NCBI RefSeq assembly: GCF_000002595.2 | Contig: NC_057020.1 | Span: 5,431,571-5,495,570, forward strand | Reading direction: 5' to 3' | Length of the DNA: 64,000 nucleotides | From: Chlamydomonas reinhardtii | Lineage: Eukaryota > Chlorophyta > Chlorophyceae > Chlamydomonadales > Chlamydomonadaceae | Notes under the pieces: model-generated | The model's input: the letters and a program-made list of their open reading frames with translations, nothing else | Databases searched by the model: none | Told to the model about the DNA's origin: nothing | Translations under genes and position numbers: made by a program | Part shown: one piece after another, positions 12,843 through 24,400 of the stretch | Position numbering within the stretch: position 1 is the stretch's first letter | Layout: each line of letters begins with the position of its first letter

Positions 12843-13839
12843 TCACTCTGCACCTCTGCGTTTCCCACACTGCTTTTGCTGGAGTTGGGTAGCATCCGGG
12901 TAGCGTAGGGGTGGCAGCTGGTGATGCCCAATCTCTTGTACTGCAGCAACCCCCAGCTTCGCAAAGTAATACAAGAGCATGTCATTTCGCCGGTCCCGTC
13001 TGCAAGCAGCAGGAAAGCATGGCGGCGCTGATGATAGGATGGCGTTGCGCGCAGAGAGACGGTGGCCGCCGTGGCGTACGTCAGCGCGTACGAACTTGAC
13101 ACATGCTCACAGCGGTCCACATCATCGCAGGACTGTTAACAGCACCCCACACGGCGGTCCTAGGGCCTGTCCGGTGTGTTGTTGTGGCCATGCCTCCCTG
13201 AGCCTGCACACCGATTCGCCCTTGCGGTCTGGACTTGTCTGCAGCCTTAATATGCAGCCCGCGGGGCACTTACCCGTTGTTCCTTACCACACGCGCATAT
13301 TTTAACGCTCACATTGCTCACCTTGCTTTCTTCCATCGTCTTTGCCTCCATGGCCTGATTGGCTGCTTCAAATTCCGCCTCCAGATCAGCCTCCGCCTGG
13401 GGGTAGGAGGTAGGAGGTCGCAGCACGCGAGGTAGCTATGGGGGCCGAGAGCACATAGCCCACGTTGGAGGCCAGATGGCGCCGCTGCTATTGGACGTGC
13501 AGACGAGTGAGTAAGGCCCTGTGTAACGAGTAAGGCCCCGTGTAGCATGGGGTCTGCCGAATTCCAGTGTGGAGAAGCCCCGCATAGCCCCCGCCTCCCT
13601 TGGCTCTGTACCCCTGCCACCAACCCTCAACACCTGCAGGCGCTGCGCCAGTTCCGCGTCGGTCACCTCTATGTTGCGCTTGCTTTGCAGTGCCTTGGCA
13701 TTTTCGGCATCTAGCCTGTATTGCGACGTGAGGGGAGGGGCTCGGGTAGAGCTTGAGAAATATGTCTCGCCTAAACTTGCAATTGCCAAACGTCTCACTC
13801 TGCCTGAAGGCGTTTCGCCAAACCCTCGTCGTCTGCCAT
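12843..13839 (-). CDS. Small charged helical protein, partial model
   Basis: Three well-formed 5' exons: 13799-13839 (ATG at 13839), 13634-13715 and 13322-13396. They encode MADDEGLAKRLQAE and about 50 further residues rich in Glu/Ala/Gln. The sequence carries two LAxRLQAE-type repeats, reminiscent of ubiquitin-interacting or UBA-adaptor helices; this is only a resemblance. A terminal exon ending at TGA 12843-12845 is likely (it reads NDMLLYYFAKLGVAAVQE, acceptor TTGCAG near 12990), but one intermediate exon is needed to join the phases and I could not place it with confidence. Divergent from the TBC gene, 251 bp apart. Confidence 0.45.
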
Positions 13840-14090
13840 CTTGTGATAACACTTCTGTATCAGCCCTAGAGAGGTAATACCGTCTTTACACTAGCTGACT
13901 CGCGAACCCCATGCAAGTTGCGAATGGAAGTTTCTTTCTGCGCGGCATCGTATTTCACAGCATGCAGTAGCGTTGCATAACGTTGATGATCTGCTGTGCT
14001 TGATAATACTGTGCAAACCAACATCGGCCACGCCGCAAGTAAGCGGTGTTCTTCCTCGTAGAAGCCCTCAGCAACACCCAGGACTCGAGG

Positions 14091-17000
14091 ATGGCGCAGC
14101 AACCTGTAACCGTGCACGAGTAAGGCATTGACGTAACGTGACGTTGTTTGTGGGTGCAGTTCCTCTGAGCCACCACAGAGTGCGATTGATGTGTCCCCGC
14201 TTGCCTCGCCGATGCCTCCGCGCGCAGCTTGTATGGTTTCCCCATTAAGGTGCTGCCGTCTCAAGAGGACGAGCGCCGCAGCTGCGATGTTAACGCGGAG
14301 CGCGAGGTTCCGCTCTGGCAGTGAGTCGGGGTTGAGGCACGGTGCAGCTTCTGCCGGTTCCCGTCCACGGTTTTCCGCGTTGTCAGCTGGCCCTGTCATG
14401 AGGCGCCGCATTGTGTACCGCCGACTCTCTGCATGCCATGCATAATTGTAGGCATTACATCGAGAAGGACAAGCTGCCCAGCAATGAGACCAAGCTGAAG
14501 GAGATGATCCGCAAGGTGTGGCGGGCGCCTTGATGACGAGATGAGGGGTGTTACGTGGCGGTGGGGCTTTGGCGGGCTTCGGCTTGGCTTCGACTCATGT
14601 GCGTAACACTATGAAGGTCGGCAGCCAACCAGGGGGCGGGTGTTGTTTCTCTGGGTCGAAGATGGCCCCTCGCGGCGTGGGTACGGCGTGCCCCGGCTTG
14701 TCGGGCTGTCCCTTCACTTGTAATCCGCATCCTTGATGACACCAGCGCGCCGGCGGCAGCCTCTGTAACTGGCGTAGTGCACCCGTATTTACTTGGCGCT
14801 TCTTGCCGTACCGGCGCTGCGCACAGGGTGTGCCGCCAACTCTGCGCAACTGGGTGTGGATGGAGACTAGCGGCGCCAACAAGAAGAAGGCGGGGCACGC
14901 AGGTGGGGCACGGCGCAGTTACAGGAGAGACTCCTCCATACGGTACCACCACTCGGAGTCCTGTCTGAACCTGTTGCGGGGCGGGGCTGTTAATACCAGC
15001 CAAACTAGACCAACTCAAGCCAAACTTGTGGATCACAGGCAGAGACGACAATGCAAGCGATAATACTTATGGGAGGGGCCCGACGGGGGAATGGCATGTG
15101 GGTCACGTTTCCGGCAGCCGCCGAGACAGAGTGTCGTTGTCCGCGCTGGTGCCGCATATCATCCTTGCTCTTGTGCCCATCGCCCTGTCTTGGTCGTCTA
15201 GCCAACTACTACAGTATTATGGTGAAGGCCGGCGAGGAGTCGCAGTACAAGAAGGACATCGAGACGGTGAGGGCAGGGGTTGGTGTGGCAGGGCATGGGA
15301 AGCGGCGTGAGCACGGGGAGCGGCAACAGACGGTTCACCAAGCTTGGGTCCGGAACTTGGACGTTCAGGCTGGGTCAGTTCTAGGCAGGTGCCCATTCAC
15401 CCGGCAGGTCTGGAAAGTGCCGCCTGTTACCTGGGGTCCTTGGCCCCGGGCGCGCCTGGCTGGCTGCGCCACGAATACGTCACGATAACCCTCATTGCCT
15501 TCTTGCCGGTGCTTCCTTCCTCGCTACAGGACTCCACCCACACCTTCCCCGACCACCCGTGGCTGTCCAGTCCAGACGGCCGCGCCGCGCTGTGCCGCGT
15601 GCTGCAGGTGAGGCGGGCAGTGCATCGGAAGGCTCGCGGAGCTGAGCGCAAAGCTGCTGCGCGCATCTGTTACTAACCTGGGTGCGCGAGCCTGCCCGCC
15701 GCGCCCATCTCATTAAAGTAGCGCACGCCAGAGCATCCCACCAACACGGCAATTTGTGCGTCTTTGTGCACCTCACCGCGACCTAATTCCCTGCAATCTT
15801 CACACATCGACCTCCTGCCCCCGACAGGCCTACAGCGTGCACAACGAGCGCGTGGGCTACGTGCGCGCCATGAATACCATTGTGGGTCTGATGCTGGTGG
15901 CGCTCAACCGCAACGAGGAGGCGGCGTTCTGGCTGCTGGCGGCGCTGGTCGAGGACATTCTGTACCCGGGCACCTACAGCCGCAACCTGGAGGGGTGCCA
16001 GGTGGGTGGGCGCGCGGGTGGACAGCAGTGGTGGAGAGGGCGTGCGGGTTAGAGGGTTGTGTGGGAGCGAAGCGGAGTTTGTGAGGGTTGTGGATGGCGC
16101 GGGGCCTGCAGCGCCGGAGCGCAACAGACAACGCAGCGCCAGGGAGTTGGCGCCGGAATCAAGATGCAGTAGGGTAATAGCGCATGAGACTAACAGCGAC
16201 TACAGTGACTCGTGTATGCGCTGGGGCCCTCCTAGCCAAATAAAGAGATTGTGCCCTGCGCCTTGCCAGATTGAGATGCGCGCGCTGGACGAGCTGATCG
16301 GCACCAAGCTCCCGCGGCTGCAGCAGCACTTCCAGGCCATCGACTTCGACATCTCCATGCTCGCCACCGACTGGTACCTGTGCCTCTTCTCCGTGTCGCT
16401 GCCGTCCGAGGTGCGGCTCGTGCCTGGCTCCATCGGTCGCTGGTTGCATGTCCTAGTGAACGTATGCAGTTTGAGACACCGCGAAGAGTAGAAAGGAGAG
16501 CTTTCTGAGGGGGCTTGGAAGCGGGGTCAGGGCAGAGCATGCGGTGCCACACAACCCTGCCTGGCTGCCCAAAAGCTGTTGATGTCCGCGGGTTGACCAT
16601 AATCACGCGCCGCCTTCACCACCTCTCCTTCCGCCTCCACGTCCCACACAGACGGTGATGCGGACCTGGGACTCGCTGTTCTATGAGGGCCCCAAGATCC
16701 TGTTCCGCGTGGCGCTGGCCATGCTGAAGATCTACGAGGACAACATGCTGCGTGTGGGCGATGCCGGCGAGCTGCTCATGCGCATGCGCAACGCCGCAGG
16801 TGCGCAGCGCAAGGCACGCTATGCAATAGCCACAGGGCTGCGGATGCCACCCTGCCGCCCGCCTTTGGCCACTACAAGAACCGTAGCCAGACCGCGGTGT
16901 TGCTAGTCGAGGCCATTCGGGTTGGCGTGCACCTGTCTATCGAAGATAGCGTGCAGTGAAGCCTGGACGCTTCTCGTACTCCCTGGATGCAAGGCCCTCG

Positions 17001-18181
17001 TCATCTGTGCCCTCTTCATCGGCCTAACATCGGTGCCTGCAACCTCGCCACCCGCAAATTACCGCAGCCACCATGCACCAGCGCGACGTACTGATGGCCA
17101 CGGCGTTCGACCACATTGGCTCGCTGCCCATGGCCACCATCGACAAGTTCCGGGAGATGAAGCAGCGCGAGGTGGGGCTGGGCACATGTGTTCTGTGTTG
17201 CTGGGCGGCATGAGCGCGGCATGAACACCATTGTGGGGCGGGAAGCGGGATGGGAAGCGGGGCGGGTGGCGGGGCGGGCGGCGGGGCGGCGACCTGTGCC
17301 TGGTTTGGCTGCCTCAGCGGCTCAGCGCGGTGCCTGGTCATTAGTGCTGACGTGCTCGTTGGCGAAGAGGCGCATTGAACTCGAGACAGGTAATGAGGAG
17401 GCTGGCGTGCACGTCAAACAACGCTGGTGCACACAACGATGTGCAGGTGGAGGAGATGCTGGCGGGCCGCGGCATCCGCGCGGACGTGTCGGGCGGCGGA
17501 GGTGCGCAGGGGGCTACGTCTGAGGCTACGGTTCAGGATGCTCGTGCAGAGGCCTTGACAGGGGAAGATGTTTGACAGCATGCTCCACCAGTGCCGGTTT
17601 TGTAGCGTGAACGAGAACGCAATGCTCAGCGCTTTTACCGCCATCTTGCGCATGCAGCGTCGAGCGGCGGTGCGGCGCCGAGCGTGGAGAAGGTCAAGCA
17701 GGGCCTGGGTGAGTTGCACAGCGCCTGCATTTGCACCTGTATTAGTCCCGAGCGCAGTTCATGGTGCGCCATGCCCCAAGCACCTTGCTACTGCCCTCGG
17801 CTTCGGCGGGTTCAAGGTCTCATGCCGCTTAACCGCAAGCAATCACAACCCACTTCGTCTTCCATTTCAGGCAAGTTCATGGCGGGCATGACGAAGATGG
17901 CGGAGAAGGTGGCGGACAAGACCGCCGAGCAGCTAGCCAAGATGAACACACGCGACGACGGTGCGCCCCCAGCGGCCAGCACCAGTGGCGCGCCGGCTGC
18001 GCCGGCGGCTGCACCTGCTCCCGCGACGCCCGCGCCGGCTGCACCTGTGGCGCCCGCGCCGGCTGCGCCTGTGGCGCCCGCGCCAGCTGCGCCGTTGGTG
18101 CCCGCGGTGGCTGCGCCGGCGGCTGCTGAGGGCATCGCGGCGGCGCCAGCCAAGGAGGAGCCTGGAAACCCCTTCCTCTAA
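14091..18181 (+). CDS. TBC-domain (Rab-GAP fold) protein, 462 aa
   Basis: TBC proteins normally stimulate GTP hydrolysis by Rab GTPases in membrane traffic. Thirteen exons: 14091-14119, 14228-14320, 14452-14515, 14827-14902, 15202-15266, 15530-15607, 15828-16001, 16270-16410, 16652-16799, 17068-17171, 17447-17501, 17658-17708, 17871-18181; 1389 nt. The first exon is only 29 nt (MAQQPVTVH); the join restores the DLYGFPI motif usual just before TBC domains. The domain then runs from GVPPTLRNWVWME through FPDHPW, NRNEEAAFWLL, ATDWYLCLFSVSLPSE and the WDSLFYEGPKILFRVALAM helix, much like the GRTP1/TBC1D2 group. The finger positions are altered: the Arg-finger site reads DSTHTFP (His113) and the Gln-finger site reads GYVRAMN (Arg148). 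The C-terminal 60 or so residues are an Ala/Pro repeat ending NPFL. Confidence 0.9.
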
Positions 18182-19126
18182 GCGTACAGCATGGGGCAGC
18201 GTTGGTGGTGTGTGGAGGGTGCTTTGCAGGTTGGGGTACTGTAGGTGGGGGAGGGGTTTGAGTTGGAATGCCCAATGGCATGTGCAAGTCCTGCCGGCAG
18301 CGGGCCGCCAGGCAGAGTGGCAGACTGAAGAATAGGACTGCACTAGCTGTTCAAGCAAGAGTATTTGAGCATTGAGTCAGAAGGCGCAGCTCGCCTGGGG
18401 AAGCCCCTGCTGTGTCAGGTGCTGATCAGACATGTTTACGAATTGGCGAGTGGACGAGTGGATCTGAGAGATTGAGGATACAGTGCGAATCCGAGAGCTC
18501 CGATGGCTTGTCATGTGGCAACGCACGGCAGCGAAGGGTGGCATTCGTGGCAACGTCAACAGGCACCGCACCGAATGTGACCAGGGATGACGTACAGCAG
18601 ACGAGTCCCACGCTGGTTTGACACAGCTAGGCAGCGCACGAGGCTCCTGGCATGATTGGAAGGTGCAATACGCGGCAGCACGAGACGCTTGGACTGGGAA
18701 GGTGGAGTGGCTGATTACACTGCGGGAGGTGGCGCCTGCGCATACCATGTGCTCTTGACCAACATAGCCACATCCAGTAGCGACATACAGTCGCCGACTG
18801 TAAGGCGGCGAAGGTCCCTGTAATGGTAACAAGCGCCCAGTGAACACCCAAGCGCTGCCCCTCGTCATTTCCGTAGGGTGGCAACAAAAAGGTGCAGCCA
18901 CCGGCCCAGCTTTGTTAGATATGGCCATCACACATGCCCCCTAGCCTTGTAAAGGGCTGCAAAAGCTGCACGCAGCCTGGCTGCACATGCCACGCAACTG
19001 AACCGGCATTCTTGCGCTCCGCTGTATGACACCGTTCGTTACGCACGTGTAATGCACAGTGATCCCCAGTAGTCTTCACGCTTTCAGCACGTCCTGCTAA
19101 TGCCGTTGGCGGTGCAGCAGAGCTCG
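18182..19126. other. Intergenic between convergent genes
   Basis: 945 bp between the TBC gene (+) and the MRNIP gene (-), holding both 3' UTRs. A TGTAA (usual volvocine polyadenylation signal) lies on the plus strand near 18946 and the reverse complement TTACA near 18715. A 184-codon antisense frame here shows no protein-like pattern. Confidence 0.5.
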
Positions 19127-20743
19127 TCAAATGCACGTCACAAACAGACCATCGGGGCCATCTGAATCGTCGCCACCGCCGGCCCAATCCGCCCCGCCCT
19201 CATCCTCCACAAAATCCCCCCACATGCCACCCACGCCGCCACCTGCCCCGCCTGCGCTGCTGCCTCTGCCTCCGTGCCCTCCTCGCCAGTCACGTGGCGC
19301 ATGCGAGGGCTTGCCGGCATGACTGGTGTGACCACCGTTGCCGACGGCGCCGCCGCTGCTTCCGCTGCGCAGACCCATATCGGCGGCCCAGCCGTCAGCG
19401 CCGTACGCCGCTGCGCGTGGCGCGGGCGGCTCACTGACCTGGTGTTGCCTCAACAGCGCTTCCTGGGGCGGTTGGCACTGCTGATGGTGGTCCTGCTGCA
19501 GTGCTTGCTGCGGGTGACCGTGTTGCAGCTCGTGCTGAGACGGGTGCTGCTGTACTTGTGCCTGCGGCCCCCATGCGCACGCCAAGCCTGCCTGTGCTGC
19601 CACATGCCCCATGCCGCTGCTGGCATCGGCTTTGACCGCTCCACTGCTCCACACAGGTTCGCCAAATGCTGCACGACCATGTCCAGCGCTACTGCCGTTG
19701 CCGTGCCACGGCCCCTGGCCGCCAAAATGCGCACCCGTCACCGCCGTACCGAAGCCCTTGGCCGTGACGGCAGGCACTCGAGCAGCGGGCGCTCCGTATG
19801 CAGAGGCCGGCCGCTGTTGCTGCTGCTGTGGTGGCTGCTGCTGCTGCGCGGCAGCTTGCGGGTGGATAGGGCCGTGCCGCTGCTGCAGGCGCTGGCCGCC
19901 TTGCAGGAGCGGCTGCTGAGCGGTCGGGCCGGCCATGGACTGCCCCTGTCGCCGGGGCTGGCTGGCGTGCTGGTGCTGCTGGTGGGGCCGCAGGAAGCCC
20001 TGCTCCTGAGCAGCGTTGTTCCCATGCTGAAGCCCCGACGCCGGCGGCACGAAGGACATGGACACTCCACCCTTACCGTGCCGCGCAGCCCCCGACTGCT
20101 GCAGCGAGGGCCGGGGACCTGCCGGGCCAACCGCCCGCCCGTACGGCGCTGCCGGGCCGCGGGGCGGCGCGTTACGGGGCCATGCACTGATTCCACCAGC
20201 GGCGGGGAAGCCATTGTATTCGGCTTCCACTTCGCCCGCGTCGCTCGGTAACAGGCGCGCGTGCTTGCGTGCGCGGCCCTGCCCCAAGCCATCGCCATGG
20301 CCGCGTTTGCGGTCTGGCTCCGGCAGCGCTGTCACGAAGGCGCCGCTGAGCCCTGCCCCTCCATCGTCATTGCCAAGCCCCTGCTGAAGCTCCTCCTGCT
20401 CCGTGAAGTCATCCCAGTTCAGCGTGTGCCCGTGCTGACGTTGCGGGTGGCCTTCGTGTCTAGCGGGTTCGTCAGCGTGCTGCGGTCCAGTTATGACAGG
20501 CGGCCCTGAATAAGCGTGCTGCTCCAACCGGTCAGCCTCCGCTTCCTGGGCTTGTCCCACGCTCATGTTGAGCCGCTGAACGTGGAGGCGTATGTCCTTG
20601 CCAGAGTTGGAGATGGCATATACGTGCTGAATTGTCTGCTTCTCGCCACAAACAGCGCAAGCAAACTTCTGGACCTTTTTCACCTGTTGGGACTGAAACT
20701 TGCTGCATTTTACACACTTCACGGCTTGGAAAGTTTGGGGCAT
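19127..20743 (-). CDS. MRNIP: MRN complex-interacting protein homologue (538 aa)
   Basis: In animals MRNIP binds the MRE11-RAD50-NBS1 complex and promotes the response to DNA double-strand breaks. The N-terminal 65 residues match the family's zinc-ribbon: Cys10-x2-Cys13 (KCVKCSKFQSQQVKK) and Cys29-x2-Cys32 (CAVCGEKQ), followed by the HVQRLN motif. The rest is Gly/Gln/Pro/His low complexity with two short Trp/acidic patches (NWDDFTEQEE and the C-terminal MWGDFVEDE), which could be the interaction motifs. It is an unbroken 1617-nt frame without introns, unlike every neighbour. I chose the ATG at 20743 because it places the first Cys pair where other family members have it. It is longer than the human protein (about 340 aa) because of the linker. 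Confidence 0.85.
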   Translation of the reverse strand: MPQTFQAVKCVKCSKFQSQQVKKVQKFACAVCGEKQTIQHVYAISNSGKDIRLHVQRLNMSVGQAQEAEADRLEQHAYSGPPVITGPQHADEPARHEGHPQRQHGHTLNWDDFTEQEELQQGLGNDDGGAGLSGAFVTALPEPDRKRGHGDGLGQGRARKHARLLPSDAGEVEAEYNGFPAAGGISAWPRNAPPRGPAAPYGRAVGPAGPRPSLQQSGAARHGKGGVSMSFVPPASGLQHGNNAAQEQGFLRPHQQHQHASQPRRQGQSMAGPTAQQPLLQGGQRLQQRHGPIHPQAAAQQQQPPQQQQQRPASAYGAPAARVPAVTAKGFGTAVTGAHFGGQGPWHGNGSSAGHGRAAFGEPVWSSGAVKADASSGMGHVAAQAGLACAWGPQAQVQQHPSQHELQHGHPQQALQQDHHQQCQPPQEALLRQHQVSEPPAPRAAAYGADGWAADMGLRSGSSGGAVGNGGHTSHAGKPSHAPRDWRGGHGGRGSSAGGAGGGVGGMWGDFVEDEGGADWAGGGDDSDGPDGLFVTCI

Positions 20744-21480
20744 TCGAGCATCAAACAAGACAGCTCGCGAAGTATGAAGCGTGCTCTGGATGCTTGGTGT
20801 TTGTATAAGTTAGTAGTAGCGTGCTAATTAGTACGCAAGAGAGAGGGTTAAACTGGCGCACATGGATGATGGCCCGTCTAGAAATTTCGCTGAATCGCTC
20901 TGCCCCGGTCCACATCTGTCCCCTCTGTAACATCCGCATTCACATATCGAGCCGTACACACAGCCGTTCCTTGGTTCTTTCTATTCGCACCAAGATTGCC
21001 GTTGGAGATATCCAGGGAGGCTGCGTGACGCGGCTTCAATTATGAGAGGGGGGCGTAGGGGCAGGTAGGGGGGTGATCACGGCGCGCGGGCCTGTTGAAC
21101 TCTCACGCGGTGAGAGCAGTCCTAATAGTTACAGCCACACGCGTATGACTACACCTAACAGGTGAGGATCAGTGCTACTTAGCCCACACAATCACGCCAG
21201 CGCATCACACCACGACTACGTGTCTACCTGCTCTAGCTTGACCCCACGAGTCCGTCGTAATGGCAGCCTGCCAATTGTCACCCTCCTGCTTGTCTATGTC
21301 TGTGCGCGCGCCCTGGCCATCATACCGTCATATTGAATAAGGCATACACGCATCCCCACTGAGCCTTGTGCATAGCATGCGCGTACGCGTCAAGCCACGA
21401 CACCAGCTCCAATGCATTCCACCGCCCCGATCCACCACCCAGCACTCCCCTCCTAAGGCTCCGCAACGTGCCACACGTGC
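20744..21480. other. Intergenic
   Basis: 737 bp upstream of MRNIP and downstream of the MNS1 homologue. A TTACA at 21129-21133 (TGTAA on the minus strand) is about 350 nt past the MNS1 stop and is a candidate polyadenylation signal. No exon seen. Confidence 0.5.
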
Positions 21481-24400
21481 TCATCGCCCTTGCGTGGCCT
21501 TGGCGCGGTTCAGCGCCATCTCCTCCAGCACCTGTGTCCCAGGGCACAGTCGGCGCATCGACGGTCAGCGCAGGTCGTGGAGCCATGGGGTCGGCGGTCG
21601 GCGGGTCTGTAATGCGCTGGCAAGCCCACAACCAAAGCCACGTACACACGGCCCGCGCCCAACCCTCCCAAGCATACCAGCGTCCGTAGCTACACGCACC
21701 CATGCTACCCCAGCAGGCCGCCACGCTTGCGCTCACGTTCGAGATGAAGTCCACATCGGCCTGGTCGCGCAGCACGCCGCGCGGCAGGAAGTCCTTGAGC
21801 TCCGCCGCCTCGCGCAGCAGCTTCTTGCGCTCCTCCTCCACCAGCCCGCGCACGCGGTCGTCCTCGGAGCGCCTGCGAGCGGAAGCAGAGAGACGAGCTT
21901 TAGCGCAGGGTTGCCAGGCAGAAATGTGTGTGGCACGGGGCTGTTCCGCACGAGTGCACGCCACCGTCAAGGATGCCAATGCGCCCAATCCTGGGCCAAC
22001 GCCCGCATTGCCAGCACCCAACCCAACCATAGCACCCACTTTGCCGCGTCCTCCGCCTCCTCCCGCGCCTTGGCCGCCTCGAACGCCTGACGCTTCTCGT
22101 CAATGAGCCGCTGCACCTCGCGCGCGTGCTCCGCCATGCGCATGCGCCGCTTCTGCGCGTTCATCTGCTCCAGCTTCTCGTCCTCCGCGAACTTGGCCAG
22201 CATGCGTTGCCGGAATGCCTCCTCCTCGGCACGGAATGCGGCCTCGCGCTCCTCCTGCGGGGGGTGCGGGAAGTGTTGCGTAAGACAGCGTCGAGATGCG
22301 GAGAGGCATCGTATGCGGCGTATCACTTGAAGCCGGGTCAACAGTAGCTAGCAGACCGCACACTCACTCAGAACATGTGCATGCTGCCGTACGTTGCTGC
22401 ATCCCGCCGTACATGTACGAACCCATGGCTCGCTGCTAGGAGGCTTTACACAGTCCGTGCGCGCTGCCACGCCACCCACCTTGAGCTTCATCTGGTACTC
22501 GTTGGCGCGGCGCATCTCCTCCTTGGACTCTTCCGCCTTGCGCTTGCGATCCTCGTCCTCCTGCCGCCGCTTGGCCTCCAGCTCCTCCTGCCGCAGCATG
22601 TTGATCAGCTCCTCCTCCTCCTCGCGCCTGAGCAGGGAGGGGAATCAACATGGGGCGATGTTAAAAGGTGTCAATCCAGCCGACACGTCACGGACATGTT
22701 GGGCCTGGTACTCGGGTACTTGTTTACCAACGCCGCACAACCCAGGCCCCAGCCAGGAGCGGCTGGCAAATGGAATCCATGCCCGTGGGAAATCCCTTGC
22801 TTGGCCCCATGTTCCTCCACAGGCGCTGGTTGCGATGCCCTGATGCATTTTGGGCCATAGCTCACCTGGCCATCTCCGCCTCCATCTCCCGCTTGACCTT
22901 CTCGTACATGCGGTCCGCTATCTCCTTCCGCATCGCCTTGCGCTCCGCCTCCTCACGCTCGCGCTCGCGCACCGACTGCCAGTACTCTGCACCGAAGAAA
23001 GTAAGCATGTTCCAAGCGAGTCAGTGCTGACGTGTCCCTAGCGGGCGAGCGGGGCTGGAATGGCATAGCCCCACAATCACTTTGCGGTCAACAGCACGTG
23101 CCGCATCCGTTGCTGCGCCCGTACCCGGGACCACACCAACCTCTCACAGTGCACGGGCAATGCCAGTAACCAACTAGAGCCAGTCCCGGTCCCGTCATGC
23201 AATCCAGCCGCAACTCCTTTTCCCCGGCCATCACGTGCCACAGCCCCTGAACCCCCGCCCGTCTAATCCTCCATTCCACTCTTGTCCCATCTACCCATTC
23301 CCATAAAAGAGCACCAGCAACGCACCCTGGATCTTTTTGTCCTCCGCGGCCGCCGCCTCGCGCTCCTTCCGCCGCAGCTCATCCTGCTGCTCCAGGAAGT
23401 GGCTGATGAAGTCCTTCGTCTCCTCCTGCCGCTGCCGTTTGGTGGCCATCTCCGCCGCGTCCTCCTCCATGATCCGCCGCACCACCTCGTCAATCATGGC
23501 GCGCTCGCGCACCGCCTCCAGCTCCGCCAGGCGGGCCGCCTCCTGCTCGTTGGGATGAGCAGGGTGAAGTGGAGGGCATGTGGATTGGAGTGATGGTGGA
23601 ATGGTGGATGTGGGCCCGCGGGTTGGCTTCGTATAATGAATGCAAACGCGTCGTAATTGCTGGCTATCCAGCACAGCCACATGCGCGCCCGCGGCCTCGG
23701 GGTTGTGTTGAGGTATCTGCTGCCGCAATCAAGGCCACACCTTGCTTGCAATCCTGCCTTCAAACCAAGCTGCCTGTCATAGCCCACCCCCCATACCATG
23801 CAACTTGAGACCGAATTGAAGGTCTCGGGCACATCGCCACCCGCTTGTTGCCTACTGATGACGGGTAACACAAGCCCCCTTCAACCATCCAAACCTAACC
23901 TAACCCTCACCCTAACCCTACGCACGCCATTCCAGTCCCAACCTGTCCACCCGGACCCCTCCACTCACCGCCTTCTCCTGCATCTGCTCCTCCAGCACCA
24001 TGCGCGCGCGCACGTTGGCTTCGCGCCGCTTAGCCTGGTTCTCCTGCTCCTGCGCCTCCGCCTCTGCTGCCGCACCCGCCACGAACTGGTTGAAGGCGCG
24101 GTCGTACTCCTGCTGCTGCTCGCCGATTATCTTCTTCTCAACCAGCTGGTCCGAGCGCTCCTTGTTCACGCGCGCGACACGGATCTTTTCCGCAAGGCTG
24201 TTGGCAAGCGAAGCGGCAGCGGGCATAACAGATTGATTACGTGAGCCTTAGTAAGGCTGAGTGACGCACATACACACAACAATCCCGATGTGTTCGTCCA
24301 CGAGATCCGGTTCGCGCCCATGACGGCTGTGCCACCCACCTGCGCAGCTCGTCGCTCTGCTCGCGTAGCCGCTGCACCTCGCGCTCTGAACGGTCCTTTT

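Noticed and set aside
13866-14411. 181-codon minus-strand open frame
   Set aside because: It is antisense to the first two TBC exons, which have good splice sites and a recognisable motif; its own residues show no family pattern.
18377-18931. 184-codon minus-strand frame between the TBC and MRNIP genes
   Set aside because: Composition is not protein-like, it has no signal or domain, and it lies in expected 3' UTR sequence.
21320-21736. Read-through extension of the MNS1 frame past 21737
   Set aside because: A GTGAGC donor ends the exon, and a 17-codon in-phase last exon with good acceptor (21481-21531) gives a family-like length.
23880-23925. Telomere-like CCTAA/CCCTAA tract in an MNS1 intron
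   Set aside because: Only a few irregular units, and Chlamydomonas-type telomeres use TTTTAGGG; probably chance low complexity.
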